Source of the DNA: Phycisphaerales bacterium
GTDB taxonomy: Bacteria; Planctomycetota; Phycisphaerae; Phycisphaerales; SM1A02
Direction: 5' to 3'
DNA: 64,000 bases
NCBI GenBank assembly: GCA_030748575.1
Contig: JASMLR010000003.1
Span: 124,001-188,000, forward strand
In this document: positions 44,749 through 58,112 of the stretch, piece by piece
Layout: every line of letters starts with the position of its first letter
How positions within the stretch are numbered: the stretch's first letter is position 1
Translations under genes and position numbers: made by a program
Notes under the pieces: model-generated
Database searches by the model: none
The model's input: only the letters and a program-made list of their open reading frames with translations
What the model was told of the DNA's origin: nothing

Positions 44749-47579
44749 GGGATGATGTTGACAATCCTGCCCGGGATGACGATGACCTTTCGAGGCTCGT
44801 TGCCTGCGAGCACGGCCTGTATACGCTCGTCGGCCATGGCCGCCGCGATGACGTCCGCCTCCTCCGCATCGGCGGCCACGGAGACCTTCGCCCGAACCTT
44901 GCCCTTGATTTGAATCGGGAGTTCCAGTGTCGCATCCTGGAGCATCGCAGGGTCGTGCTCCGGCCAGTCGGCGAGTGAGCAGAGACCTTGAAGCCCCAGG
45001 CGAGACCGGAACTCCTCGGCTACGTGGGGCGCAAACGGGCACAGAACCCGGGAGAATCGATCGAGCTGGTCGGCAGTGAGCCCACCGCTCTGGGTTGCGG
45101 TGTTGACGAACTCGATCATGGCGGCAATGGCCGTATTGAATGCCAGTCGCTCGATGTCTGCTTCGACCTTGGCGATGGTTCGGTGGAGCCCGCGCTCAAC
45201 CTCCTCGTTCTGCTCATCTGCGAGTTGAACCGCCCCCGAGCGTTCATCGACGACGAGCCGCCAGGCCCGTTGAAGAAATCGGTGCACCCCCACGATATCC
45301 CGCGTGTTCCACGGCTTCGAGGCGTCCAGTGGCCCCATGTACATCTCGTACAGGCGAAATGTGTCGGCGCCGTAGGAGGCGATGACGTCGTCCGGGTTCA
45401 CCACATTTCGCAGCGACTTGCTCATTTTGGCGATGATGCGCTCGACCTGCTCCCCCGTCGCAGTTTCGACGCCAGCATCTTCATCAACCTCATCCACCGG
45501 GACGAGCGAGCCGTCTTTCCGCTTCCAGGCAAAGCTCGTGATCATGCCCTGATGAAAGAGCCGGCGAAACGGTTCATCGGACGTCAAGTGCCCGAGGTCA
45601 TGCAGCAGTTGGTGCCAGAATCTCGCGTAGAGCAGGTGCAGCACGGCATGCTCTGCGCCGCCGATGTACAGATCGACGCCGCCCGCGGAGTCGCCTGACG
45701 GCCCCAGCCAGTACCGCTCGGCTTCCTCGCCGACGAACGCCTGCGCGTTGTGAGGGTCGCAGTACCTGATGAAGTACCAGCACGAGCCGGCCCAGCCGGG
45801 CATGGTGTTTGCTTCGCGGGTGACCGGTGTGTCGGGGGGGAGCAGGCTCGGGTCGACGCCCGCTTCGCCGGCGGTCGTTTCACGCCACGACGAGGCCTTT
45901 CCAAGCAGCGGCTGCGGGTCTTCGCTTTCGACCGGCGCGAAGTCGTCCAGATCCGGAAGTGTGACGGGGAGGTTCTTCTCCGCTACCGGATAGTGCGTCC
46001 CGTCCGGACCATGCACGATAGGGAACGGCTCGCCCCAGTACCGTTGGCGGGAGAACAGCCAGTCTCGCAGCCTCCAGGTCGTTCGGCCGTGTCCGAAGCC
46101 GTTGGACTCGGCCCATTGGATGACCGCGGCCTTCGCCTGCGCTGTCACCATGCCGTTGATCGACAGGGCGTCGCAGGCCGAGTTGATGGCCTCCCCGTCT
46201 CCCGACCAACACTCGCCGTCGCCCGCATCGGGTGATGCAACCACCTCGACAATGGGGAGGTTGAAGCGTGACGCGAAGGCGCGGTCCCGATCATCATGCC
46301 CGGGGACGGCCATGATGGCGCCGTGCCCGTACCCGATCAAGACATAGTCAGCGACCCAGATCGGCAGCCGATCGCCCGTGGCCGGATGAATGGCGTCGAT
46401 GCCAAGTGGCACACCTGTCTTATCGGCTCCGTCTGCCATGCGGTCGACGTCGCTTCGGTTTCGTGCCGTCTCGACGTACGCAGCCACGGTGGTCGCATCG
46501 CACTGATCAGGGGGCTCCACAAGGACCCGCTCCACGAGTGGATGCTCCGGAGCAACGACCATGAATGTCACGCCGAACAGCGTGTCCGGCCGCGTCGTGA
46601 AGACGTCAATCGCGTCGGTCGAGTCTGCGATCGGGAACGCGAGGTCCGCGCCTTCGCTGCGGCCGATCCACCCCGCTTGCTGAGTACGCGTCGACTCAGG
46701 CCAGTCAAGCCCTTCCAGCCCGTCAAGCAGTCGCTGGGCAAACTCGGTGATTCGGAACATCCACTGACGAAGGGGCCGGCGGACCACGGGGAACCCGCCT
46801 CGCTCTGAGCGACCGTCAATCACTTCCTCATTGGCGAGCACGGTGCCCAGTTTCGGGCACCAGTTGACAATCTGCTCGTCCAGATACACGAGTCTGAATT
46901 GGTCAAGGGCGGCTCGCCGGGTGCGCTGATCGGCGGACTTCCAGGCCGCGGCGTCGCCCGGACTCAGAACGATGTCATCACCGTCCAGTGTCGCTTCGCC
47001 GGCATCGAGTTCCGCGATGAGCGTATCGATCGGCCGGGCGCGATCGACGCGATGGTCGTACCACGAACCCCATGCCTGCAGCCAGATCCACTGGGTCCAC
47101 CTGTAGTAGTCCTGGTCGATCGTCGCCAACTCTCGATCCCAGTCGTACGAGAAGCCGAACCGTTGGAGTTGCCGCCGGAAGTTGTCGATCGCTGACTGCG
47201 TCGTGACCGCCGGATGCACGCCGGTCGAGATGGCGTATTGCTCGGCTGGAAGCCCGAATGCGTCCCACCCCATGGGGTGCAGGACGTTGGCGCCACGCAT
47301 TCTGCGAAACCGGCTGATGATGTCCGAGCCGATGTACCCCTCAGGGTGCCCCACATGCAGTCCGGCACCGGACGGGTACGGGAACATGTCCAGGCAGTAG
47401 AACCGCGGCGCATCCGGGTTGAAGCCGGATTCGCCCGGGTTGATCGCTTTGAAGGCCTGTTGATCTTTCCACTGGGCCTGCCATCGGGATTCGATCGTGT
47501 TGGCCAGCGCCGCCGTGTACCGATGCGCTGTCGCATCGTCGGAGATGGTCGACTCAGCCATGTCCTGTGGTTCACCCAT
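44745..47579 (-). CDS. leuS: Leucyl-tRNA synthetase
   Basis: FYCLDMFPYPSGAGLHVGHPEGYIGSDIISRFRRMRGANVLHPMGWDAFGLPAEQYAI; MSKSLRNVVNPDDVI. Confidence 0.97.
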   Translation of the reverse strand: MGEPQDMAESTISDDATAHRYTAALANTIESRWQAQWKDQQAFKAINPGESGFNPDAPRFYCLDMFPYPSGAGLHVGHPEGYIGSDIISRFRRMRGANVLHPMGWDAFGLPAEQYAISTGVHPAVTTQSAIDNFRRQLQRFGFSYDWDRELATIDQDYYRWTQWIWLQAWGSWYDHRVDRARPIDTLIAELDAGEATLDGDDIVLSPGDAAAWKSADQRTRRAALDQFRLVYLDEQIVNWCPKLGTVLANEEVIDGRSERGGFPVVRRPLRQWMFRITEFAQRLLDGLEGLDWPESTRTQQAGWIGRSEGADLAFPIADSTDAIDVFTTRPDTLFGVTFMVVAPEHPLVERVLVEPPDQCDATTVAAYVETARNRSDVDRMADGADKTGVPLGIDAIHPATGDRLPIWVADYVLIGYGHGAIMAVPGHDDRDRAFASRFNLPIVEVVASPDAGDGECWSGDGEAINSACDALSINGMVTAQAKAAVIQWAESNGFGHGRTTWRLRDWLFSRQRYWGEPFPIVHGPDGTHYPVAEKNLPVTLPDLDDFAPVESEDPQPLLGKASSWRETTAGEAGVDPSLLPPDTPVTREANTMPGWAGSCWYFIRYCDPHNAQAFVGEEAERYWLGPSGDSAGGVDLYIGGAEHAVLHLLYARFWHQLLHDLGHLTSDEPFRRLFHQGMITSFAWKRKDGSLVPVDEVDEDAGVETATGEQVERIIAKMSKSLRNVVNPDDVIASYGADTFRLYEMYMGPLDASKPWNTRDIVGVHRFLQRAWRLVVDERSGAVQLADEQNEEVERGLHRTIAKVEADIERLAFNTAIAAMIEFVNTATQSGGLTADQLDRFSRVLCPFAPHVAEEFRSRLGLQGLCSLADWPEHDPAMLQDATLELPIQIKGKVRAKVSVAADAEEADVIAAAMADERIQAVLAGNEPRKVIVIPGRIVNIIP

Positions 47580-47616
47580 GGGGTGGGATGATAGGTGCCT
47601 CAGAGGGGCTGCGAAC

Positions 47617-49065
47617 TCAACTGGCTCGATCGGCCTTGAGCTTCTCGAAGAGGGCCATGGTCTCGCCGACCAGATAGAAACTTCCGGTGACGCAGATCAG
47701 GTCGTCCCGGCCGGTGGCCTGAGATGCGATCTCGATCGCTTCCCGAACCGTCTCTGCCGTCTGGCAACTTCGGCCCTTCAACTGCTCAAATCGCTTGGCC
47801 AGATCTGCCGGCTCCGCGGCTCTGAGCTGGTCCGAGGCCTTGGTGAAGATGATTTTGTCGCCGCCGAGCGACAGCATCTCCAGATTGGCATCCACGTCCT
47901 TGTCGGCATTGCATCCGAAGACGCAGATCATCGAGTCAAACTGAACGTGTGATCCGATGCCGCGCATCAGGGCCTGCATGGAGGCGGGGTTGTGGGCGCC
48001 GTCGACCAGGATGCGGGGTCGCGTCCAGATCATGTCCATCCGTCCGGGATTCCTGGTCTTGGCAAGTCCGCGGAAGATGGTCGACTCCTCAAACCCTTCT
48101 GCGCCTTGTCCGAGCATGTCCAGCGCCGCAAGGGCGAGCGCGCAGTTGTCCGCCTGATGCGATCCAGGCAGCGGTACAGGCAAGTGCATGTAGTGATTCC
48201 GGTCACCGAGCAGGCACACACGCATGTGGGCGCCAAGATCGTCCGTGACGCAGAATCGACTGCTGAATTCGATGTCCTTGCCGATCACCCGAAGGTCGGT
48301 CCCGACCTCCTCGGCAACCTCCCGCAGCACGGCCTCGGCCTCCGGGGACTGCGCCACCGACAAGGCTGGAACGCCCGGCTTGAAGATGCCCGCCTTCTCC
48401 CGAGCGATCTCCGCCACGGTATTCCCCAGCAGGTGCTGGTGGTCGAGGTCGATCCTGGTGATGAGGGACACTGCCGGGGTCACCAGGTTCGTGGCATCCA
48501 GTCGCCCACCAAGCCCCGTTTCGACAATCGCCACGTCGGTGGCTTCTTCGACGAAGTGCCGCATGCCCATCGCGGTGATGAGTTCAAAGAACGACGCGTC
48601 GGGCGCGACTGCCTTGGCCGCTTCCGTGACCTCCCGCGTGCGTTCTGCAAAGGCGGCCATGCTGATGGGCTGGTTGTTGATGGAGATCCGCTCGCGGATG
48701 TCCACCAGATGGGGCGACGTATAGGTGCCGGTTGTCCAGCCACAGCCCTGCAGCATCGACTGCAGCATGGCGACGGTGGAGCCCTTTCCGATCGTCCCCG
48801 CGATGTGCACGGTGTGGAGCTCGTCCTGGGGGTTGCCCAAGGCCTCCAGCAGTTTCTTCATTCGGCCCAGTTTGAACGCGTTGGCGTCGATGCGGGCGGG
48901 CCGGAGTCGCTCGACGTTGGGCTGCTCAAGGAGGGCTTTGACGGCGGCCGGGAACGTGCGAATCGCTGCCCCCGACTTGGTCGGTTTGCTGGTTCGCCCT
49001 TTCTTGGCCGTGGTCTGCTTGGAACGTCCGGATCGCGTCGATTTGGTTTTTCGCGTGGTCGCCAT
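47617..49065 (-). CDS. folC: Folylpolyglutamate synthase/dihydrofolate synthase family protein with basic N-terminal extension
   Basis: TVHIAGTIGKGSTVAMLQSMLQGCGWTTGTYTSPHLVDIRERISIN; VETGLGGRLDATNLV; Lys/Arg/Ser/Thr-rich N-terminus. Confidence 0.9.
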   Translation of the reverse strand: MATTRKTKSTRSGRSKQTTAKKGRTSKPTKSGAAIRTFPAAVKALLEQPNVERLRPARIDANAFKLGRMKKLLEALGNPQDELHTVHIAGTIGKGSTVAMLQSMLQGCGWTTGTYTSPHLVDIRERISINNQPISMAAFAERTREVTEAAKAVAPDASFFELITAMGMRHFVEEATDVAIVETGLGGRLDATNLVTPAVSLITRIDLDHQHLLGNTVAEIAREKAGIFKPGVPALSVAQSPEAEAVLREVAEEVGTDLRVIGKDIEFSSRFCVTDDLGAHMRVCLLGDRNHYMHLPVPLPGSHQADNCALALAALDMLGQGAEGFEESTIFRGLAKTRNPGRMDMIWTRPRILVDGAHNPASMQALMRGIGSHVQFDSMICVFGCNADKDVDANLEMLSLGGDKIIFTKASDQLRAAEPADLAKRFEQLKGRSCQTAETVREAIEIASQATGRDDLICVTGSFYLVGETMALFEKLKADRAS

Positions 49066-49199
49066 AGCCGGTCCACGATAGCAAAAACGGCATTCGGGAT
49101 CAAATGAAAGGCTATAACACGTTGTCAAAGCGGAAGTTAGAGCAAATACGCCGTGGGCTCCGGGGGGGTGGCAGGGCCCGACCGGTACCATTTGCGGCC

Positions 49200-49748
49200 A
49201 TGTATGGCGACATTGACAGGATTCTGATCGACCGGGACTCCATCGCCGACCGCGTGGAGCAGCTCGGGACGCAGCTTGTTGGTGATCTCGGAGGCGTCGC
49301 GGACGCGGGGAACCTGATTGTCGTGCCCGTGATGACCGGAAGCCTCTTCTTCACTGCCGATCTGGTTCGTCAGTTGCCGCTGGCGTTTCGCATCCAACCG
49401 ATCACGATTTCGTCCTATCCGGGCCGCTCGACGAGCAGCCAGGGCATTGTGGATCAGTCACCGCTTCCGCCTGGAATCAGCGGCTCCACCGTGCTGATCG
49501 TGGACGACATCCTCGATTCAGGCAGGACGCTCGGCCACCTTGACACGATGTTGCGGCAAGCCGGCGCTGCGGATGTTCGCTTCTGTGTGCTGCTTCGCAA
49601 GGACACCGCTCGAGCCGTTGAGGTTGACTGCAACTATGTCGGCTTCGACATTCCCGAGACGTTCGTGGTTGGGTACGGCCTGGACTACGACGGCCTCTAC
49701 CGCAACATTCCGGATATCGCCGTACTCCGCAGTTCTGCCATCGAATGA
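49200..49748 (+). CDS. hpt: Hypoxanthine phosphoribosyltransferase
   Basis: VVPVMTGSLFFTADLVRQLPL; VLIVDDILDSGRTLGHLDTMLRQAGAADVRFCVLLRKD. Confidence 0.93.
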   Translation: MYGDIDRILIDRDSIADRVEQLGTQLVGDLGGVADAGNLIVVPVMTGSLFFTADLVRQLPLAFRIQPITISSYPGRSTSSQGIVDQSPLPPGISGSTVLIVDDILDSGRTLGHLDTMLRQAGAADVRFCVLLRKDTARAVEVDCNYVGFDIPETFVVGYGLDYDGLYRNIPDIAVLRSSAIE

Positions 49749-49757
49749 CGCAGCCGC

Positions 49758-50690
49758 TCAGGCGGGACTGGGAACCGTCTCGAGTACCTGCTGCATGAGC
49801 CGGCGGGCCGTCAACGTGTCGCCCTCGTGCATGGTGGACCTGCTGATCACGCGATGGGCGCAGACCGGGACAGCATTGGAAACGATGTCCTCCGGAATGC
49901 AGTACGCGCGACCTGCGAGCAGTGCGGTCGCTTTGGCTGCCTGAGCCAGCGCGAGCGATCCACGCGGGCTGACGCCGATCTGCACGTCGTCGTGATTCCG
50001 AGTCGCCGTTGCAAGCGCGATGATGTAGTCGATCAGGGACTGGTCGAGCGTGACGGCGTCGGTCGCCTCCTGAAGGGCGATGACTTCGTCGACCGTCGCG
50101 ACCGGCTCCAACGTTCTTAGGTCGGTCCGGGCGGGTTGACGTTGGATGACACGCGCTTCGTCCGGTGGAGCCGGATAGCCGAGATTGACTCGGATCAGGA
50201 ACCGATCCAGTTGGTTCTCCGGCAGGAAGTACGTGCCCTCGAACTCGTATGGATTCTGGGTGGCGACCACCATGAACGGGCACGGCAAGTCGTGCGTTTC
50301 GCCGTCGACGGTCACGGTGTCTTCTGCCATGGCTTCGAGGAGCGCGGATTGGGTTCGCGGCGTCGCCCGATTGATCTCGTCTGCGATCACGATGTTGTGG
50401 AACACCGGGCCGGGCTGAAAGCGAAACTCACCGGTGGCCCGCTCGTACACCGTGATGCCGGTCACGTCGCTGGGAAGGAGATCTGGTGTGCATTGAATGC
50501 GTGCAATCGTGCCCCCGATACTTCTGGCAAGCGTGCGGGCCAACACGGTCTTCCCGACGCCGGGTACGTCCTCGATCAGCAGATGCCCTCGGGCCAGCAG
50601 GCAGGCGAGGACGCGATCGACTGCGTCACCGTTTCCGAGGAAAACGGAGGTGATATTCTCTCGTAAGCGTGTGAGGGCTTCGGTGTGCAT
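49758..50690 (-). CDS. MoxR family AAA ATPase
   Basis: GHLLIEDVPGVGKTVLARTLARSIGG; VFHNIVIADEINRATPRTQSALLEAMAE; PFMVVATQNPYEFEGTYFLPENQLDRFL. Confidence 0.95.
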   Translation of the reverse strand: MHTEALTRLRENITSVFLGNGDAVDRVLACLLARGHLLIEDVPGVGKTVLARTLARSIGGTIARIQCTPDLLPSDVTGITVYERATGEFRFQPGPVFHNIVIADEINRATPRTQSALLEAMAEDTVTVDGETHDLPCPFMVVATQNPYEFEGTYFLPENQLDRFLIRVNLGYPAPPDEARVIQRQPARTDLRTLEPVATVDEVIALQEATDAVTLDQSLIDYIIALATATRNHDDVQIGVSPRGSLALAQAAKATALLAGRAYCIPEDIVSNAVPVCAHRVISRSTMHEGDTLTARRLMQQVLETVPSPA

Positions 50691-50741
50691 CGGGCGGCCG
50701 AGTATAGCCCTGCGGGCCGACCCACCCCGCGTGGAGGTCAT

Positions 50742-53557
<2,816 letters not shown>

Positions 53558-53643
53558 ACCGGGATCCGGAACAAGGACGCGCCGCGCTGCGGCGAGCACA
53601 CGACAACGATTCGCGGCCGCCGGCCGCATGGAGGAACGAAGCG

Positions 53644-53931
53644 ATGGCAGTCAAACCCCTGGAAGATCGAGTGATCATCCGTCCCCTCGAGGCCGAAAGC
53701 CGTACCGAGTCGGGCATCTATCTCCCCGAGTCGGCCAAAGAGAAGCCGGTGCAGGGCAAGGTCGTGGCCTGTGGTCCCGGCAAGCGTCTGGACAACGGCG
53801 AGCGCATCAAGCCCACCGTGTCGAAGGGCGACACCGTCGTGTACGGCAAGTACGCCGGCACGGAGATCGAGATCAAGAACGTCAAGCACCTCATCGTGCG
53901 TGAGAGCGAACTGCTCGGCATCATCGAGTGA
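53644..53931 (+). CDS. groES: Co-chaperonin GroES
   Basis: MAVKPLEDRVIIRPLEAESRTESGIYLPESAKEKPVQGKVVACGPGKRLDNG. Confidence 0.97.
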   Translation: MAVKPLEDRVIIRPLEAESRTESGIYLPESAKEKPVQGKVVACGPGKRLDNGERIKPTVSKGDTVVYGKYAGTEIEIKNVKHLIVRESELLGIIE

Positions 53932-53965
53932 GTTGGTTTTCGCGTAGACGATTGGAGATACAGCT

Positions 53966-55579
53966 ATGTCCGTGAAGCAGATGAAATTTGACACCGAGGC
54001 CCGCGACGACTTCCTTGAAGGCGTGACCCAACTGGCGCGTGCGGTGTCGTCGACGATGGGACCGAGCGGTCGCAACGTCGTCGTCCAGAAGTCCTTCGGC
54101 GGTCCGTCCGTCACCAAGGACGGCGTCTCGGTCTCCAAGGAGATCGAGCTTGAAGGCCCGTTCCAGAACATGGGCGCCCAGATGGTGCACCAGGTCGCCA
54201 AGAAGACCGCAGACCTCGCCGGCGATGGAACGACGACCGCGACGGTGATCGCCGAGGCGATCTACCGAAATGGCCTGCGGCATGTCACCGCCGGTGGCAA
54301 CGCCGTTGCCATTCAGCGGGGCGTCAACAAGGCCGCTGCCGTGGCCTGTGATGCCGTCGAAGCGTCCGCGCGAGACTGCCGCGGCAAGGATGACCTCAGA
54401 AAGATTGCAACCGTATCTGCCAACCATGACACCGAGATCGGTGGCTTGATCGCCGAGGCGATCGGCAAGGTGGGGCATGATGGTGTCGTTGAGGTCGAAG
54501 AGGGCAAGACTGCCGAGACGACGCTCGACTACGTCGAGGGCATGGCCTTCGACAAGGGCTACCTCAGTCCCTACTTCATGACCGATCCGAAGGCGGCTGA
54601 GTGCGTGCTCGAAGACGCCTATGTGCTGATCTGTGAGAAGAAGATCTCCAATCTTCCGGACCTGCTTCCGCTGCTCAACACGGTTGCGGGAAGCGGCAAG
54701 CCTCTGCTGGTGATCGCCGAAGATGTCGAGAACGAGGCGCTCGCGGCGCTGGTGGTGAATCGCCTTCGCGGCGTGCTTCAGATCTGCGCTGTCAAGGCGC
54801 CCGGATTCGGCGAGCGGCGAAAGGCCATGCTCGGCGACATTGCGGCGCTGACCGGCGGCACGTTCTTCGCTGAGGATCTTGGCCGGAACCTGGAAGATGT
54901 CCAGGTGGGCGAACTTGGCAAGGTCAAGCGCATCGTCGTGACCAAGGACGCCACAACGATGATCAAGGGCGGCGGCAAGAAGGCCGACGTCGATCTTCGG
55001 GCCAAGCAGATCCGCACCCAGATTGAGAACTCGACGAGCGACTATGACCGCGAGAAGCTTCAGGAGCGTCTGGCCAAGTTGACCGGTGGCGTGGCCGTCC
55101 TGTCTGTTGGCGGCGCGACCGAGTTGGAGATGAAGGAACGCAAGGACCGCGTTGATGACGCGCTCAATGCCACCCGGTCGGCTGCCAAGGAGGGATACGT
55201 CCCCGGCGGCGGCGTTGCCTATCTCCGCGCGATGGAGGCGGCCAGCGCCGGCCGAAGCAAGGCCAAGGGTGATGAGAAGTACGGATTTGACATCGTCGCT
55301 GCCGCCCTTGAGGCGCCGTGCCGATGCATCGCCGAGAACACTGGAATTGACGGCGACGTTGTCGTCGAGAAGGTCAAGGAAGGCAAAGCCGGGTTCGGAT
55401 ACAACGCCAGCACCGGTGAGTACGGTGATCTGGTCAAGGCCGGAATCATCGACCCGGCCTTCGTTGTTCGCACTGCCCTTCGCAACGCCGCCTCTGTGGC
55501 GGGACTCATGCTTACGACCGATGTCGCTCTGACGGATCTGGCCGAAGACGCCGATCCGGTCGAGGGCGCCATCGTCTGA
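53966..55579 (+). CDS. groEL: Chaperonin GroEL (copy 2), no GGM tail
   Basis: [67 protein letters not shown]; ends [11 protein letters not shown]. Confidence 0.96.
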   Translation: MSVKQMKFDTEARDDFLEGVTQLARAVSSTMGPSGRNVVVQKSFGGPSVTKDGVSVSKEIELEGPFQNMGAQMVHQVAKKTADLAGDGTTTATVIAEAIYRNGLRHVTAGGNAVAIQRGVNKAAAVACDAVEASARDCRGKDDLRKIATVSANHDTEIGGLIAEAIGKVGHDGVVEVEEGKTAETTLDYVEGMAFDKGYLSPYFMTDPKAAECVLEDAYVLICEKKISNLPDLLPLLNTVAGSGKPLLVIAEDVENEALAALVVNRLRGVLQICAVKAPGFGERRKAMLGDIAALTGGTFFAEDLGRNLEDVQVGELGKVKRIVVTKDATTMIKGGGKKADVDLRAKQIRTQIENSTSDYDREKLQERLAKLTGGVAVLSVGGATELEMKERKDRVDDALNATRSAAKEGYVPGGGVAYLRAMEAASAGRSKAKGDEKYGFDIVAAALEAPCRCIAENTGIDGDVVVEKVKEGKAGFGYNASTGEYGDLVKAGIIDPAFVVRTALRNAASVAGLMLTTDVALTDLAEDADPVEGAIV

Positions 55580-55599
55580 CGATCCTCCTTTCTCCCCCG

Positions 55600-55635
55600 C
55601 GGGCCCCTCGCCGCCATTTGGCGGTGGGGGCCCGG
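55600..55635 (+). terminator. Strong hairpin between groEL2 and dnaJ (terminator or attenuator candidate)
   Basis: GGGCCCCTCGCCGCC-ATTT-GGCGGTGGGGGCCC with G-U pairs and one bulge; no T-tract. Confidence 0.45.
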
Positions 55636-55651
55636 GAAGGAAAGGACAACC

Positions 55652-56794
55652 ATGTCAACGACTCGCTGCTATTACGAAGTCCTCACCGTTGCCCGTGACG
55701 CATCCGGGGACGAGGTCAAGCGTGCGTATCGGCGTCTGGCCATGAAGTACCACCCGGATCGCAACCCTGACGATCCTGAGGCCGAGGCACGGTTCAAGGA
55801 GGCTGCCGAAGCCTACGAGATTCTGGGAGATGCTGAGCGGCGTCGCATGTACGACCGATACGGCCACGAAGGTCTGAGGCAGCGGCCGGGCCACGACTTC
55901 AGGTCGATGAACCCGGATGACATCTTCTCGATGTTCAGCGATATTTTCGAAGGCATGGGCGGCCGGGGTGGCCGTCGCCGTTCCTCTCGCGGCTATGACC
56001 TGGAGTACCAACTCGAGATCACGCTTGAGGAAGCCTTTCACGGGGACGAGCGAGACATCACGTTTACGCGGCTCGACGTGTGCGACACCTGTGGTGGGGA
56101 TGGCGCCGCACCCGGAAGCACGCCGGAGCCCTGTACGACCTGTGGTGGTAACGGGCAGGTTGCGCAAGCCGGACTCGGAGGCATGTTCCGGATGGTCACG
56201 GCCTGCCCGGCGTGCCGAGGCAAGGGTCGTGTCGTGTCTGACCCGTGCCGATCCTGCGACGGGCAGGGCCGACGTAGTGTGGAGCGGAAGTTGAGTGTCC
56301 GGATTCCTGCCGGAATCCATCATGGCCAGGCCGTGCGTCTGCAAGGCGAGGGAGAACCGCCCACACCCGACGTCGATCCGGCGGGCACCGGGCCTCGTGG
56401 CGATCTCCATGTGGCGATTCGCATCGCAGAGCACGATCGCTTCGAGCGTGACGGCCATGATCTCATGGTGCTGGTTCCAGTGAACTTCACCCAACTGGCG
56501 ATGGGCGCGGAGGTGCAGGTGCCGACGCTCGACACATCTGAACCACACGTCATTCATGTGCCGGCCGGGACGCAGAATGGTGAGCTGTTCCGGATTCAGG
56601 GACGCGGGATGCCGGACCTTCGCGGGGGACGCGGCGGCGACCTCGTGGCGGTCCTTCATCTGGTGGTGCCAAGGCATCTCACCGATGAGCAACGAGATCT
56701 TCTCAAGCAGTATGCCGAAACCGAGGACGTGGCCGTTGATGCCGATCCGCCAGGCTTCTGGACGCGTATCAAGGAGGCTGTGCGGGGCCATTGA
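55652..56794 (+). CDS. dnaJ: Molecular chaperone DnaJ
   Basis: [36 protein letters not shown]; four CxxCxGxG-type repeats. Confidence 0.96.
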   Translation: MSTTRCYYEVLTVARDASGDEVKRAYRRLAMKYHPDRNPDDPEAEARFKEAAEAYEILGDAERRRMYDRYGHEGLRQRPGHDFRSMNPDDIFSMFSDIFEGMGGRGGRRRSSRGYDLEYQLEITLEEAFHGDERDITFTRLDVCDTCGGDGAAPGSTPEPCTTCGGNGQVAQAGLGGMFRMVTACPACRGKGRVVSDPCRSCDGQGRRSVERKLSVRIPAGIHHGQAVRLQGEGEPPTPDVDPAGTGPRGDLHVAIRIAEHDRFERDGHDLMVLVPVNFTQLAMGAEVQVPTLDTSEPHVIHVPAGTQNGELFRIQGRGMPDLRGGRGGDLVAVLHLVVPRHLTDEQRDLLKQYAETEDVAVDADPPGFWTRIKEAVRGH

Positions 56795-56814
56795 GCGCCG
56801 CACCGAGGTGCAGT

Positions 56815-57393
56815 ATGAACACCGACGAAGTACCCGTAGATCCAGCACGTGAGGTGGAAGACACGCCCGCCGAGGCGCCATCCATTGAGGTGGACGATGC
56901 CCTCATTGGCCAGATCACCGACGAAGCAGAAGGCGATCTACGCGCCGTGCTTGAGTGGTACGCCGACGAGCTTGAGCTTGCCAGGACAGACCGACTGCGA
57001 GCGTTGGCGGAGTTGTCAAACAACCAGCGACGGGCCAGCGAGAATGAGGTTCGGGTCAGCCGGGCCGCGGTCGCGGGCTCGCTTCGTTCACTCCTGACCG
57101 TGTCAGATCAACTCGACCTTGCGTTGGAACAGGATGCGGCGTCGATGTCGGCCGAGCAGTTTGCCGAAGGCGTTCGATTGGCTCGCGATGAGTTCATGAA
57201 AGTGCTTGCTGATCAGGGCGCTCACCGGATCGAGCCGGAGGTGGGCGATGAGTTTGATCCGCAGCGGCACGAAGCCATGTTGCAGCAGGCGGCCGAGGGA
57301 ATTGAGCCCGGCCACATCACTATGGTGATGCAACCTGGGTTTGAGACGGGGCACCATGTGCTTCGCGCGGCCAAGGTGGCTGTGGCGCCCTGA
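56815..57393 (+). CDS. grpE: Nucleotide exchange factor GrpE
   Basis: DRLRALAELSNNQRRASENEV; C-terminal EGIEPGHITMVMQPGFETGHHVLRAAKVAVAP; located just after dnaJ. Confidence 0.9.
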   Translation: MNTDEVPVDPAREVEDTPAEAPSIEVDDALIGQITDEAEGDLRAVLEWYADELELARTDRLRALAELSNNQRRASENEVRVSRAAVAGSLRSLLTVSDQLDLALEQDAASMSAEQFAEGVRLARDEFMKVLADQGAHRIEPEVGDEFDPQRHEAMLQQAAEGIEPGHITMVMQPGFETGHHVLRAAKVAVAP

Positions 57394-57398
57394 CGTCC

Positions 57399-57944
57399 AT
57401 GCCGACCTACGAATACCGCTGCAAGGCGTGCGAGCACGCGTTCGATCTGGTGCAGTCCATGACGGCGCCAGTCAAACGCAAGTGTCCGGAGTGCGGCAGG
57501 CTGCAACTTGAGCGGTTGATCGGTGTCGGGGCCGGCTTCATCATCAAGGGAGGCGCGGCATCGGCCAAGGCGGAGGCGGCGGAGAAGGCTGCCGACGAGA
57601 AGGCTCGAACAAGGAAGGCTGATGCGGGCACCGATGCCAAGGCGACATCGGGCGGCAAGGAGAAGGCGTCGAGTGAAACGCCCAGCGCCGATGCGCCTCC
57701 GAAAGAGGCCGCCGACACCAAGGCCGCCGATACCAAGACCGCTGACACCAAGCCCGCCGACACCAAGACCGCTGACACCAAGCCCGCCGAGCCACCCGAG
57801 AAGAAGATCTCCGGCGCGACATCGACGCCAACCCACGCAGCCCGTGAGGGTCGCGGCGTGGGCAATCTCGTTGACAAGGCGAAGCGCCGTGCCAAAGAGG
57901 CTTCAGGCAGGAAGCCCAAACGCTCCAATCGCCGAGGGGCCTAA
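57399..57944 (+). CDS. FmdB-type zinc-ribbon protein with low-complexity Ala/Lys tail
   Basis: MPTYEYRCKACEHAFDLVQSMTAPVKRKCPECGRLQLERLIGVGAGFIIKGG. Confidence 0.92.
   Translation: MPTYEYRCKACEHAFDLVQSMTAPVKRKCPECGRLQLERLIGVGAGFIIKGGAASAKAEAAEKAADEKARTRKADAGTDAKATSGGKEKASSETPSADAPPKEAADTKAADTKTADTKPADTKTADTKPAEPPEKKISGATSTPTHAAREGRGVGNLVDKAKRRAKEASGRKPKRSNRRGA
57715..57790 (+). repeat. 15/30-bp tandem repeats in the fmdB-like gene (ADTKT-ADTKP)
   Basis: ACCAAGACCGCTGACACCAAGCCCGCCGAC at 57732 and again at 57762. Confidence 0.9.
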
Positions 57945-58112
57945 ACGAGGGCCTGGCCCCCGAGCAAACCGAAGGCGGCTCAGGGGCCGTGGGCCTGAGA
58001 TCCCACGCGACGTGACGGCGGACATGTGCGTGTACCTGCGGCGATGGGGGTCACGCAGTGGTCGCATGCGAGTGCAGGCGGATGCACTTCGAGACTGATA
58101 CGATTTCCTCGA

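Noticed and set aside
47992-49107. 371-aa plus-strand ORF antisense to folC
   Set aside because: Shadow ORF over a clear folC.
57945-58112. Intergenic region before rnr considered for a tRNA or small RNA
   Set aside because: No cloverleaf, T-loop GTTCRANYC or CCA end found by eye.
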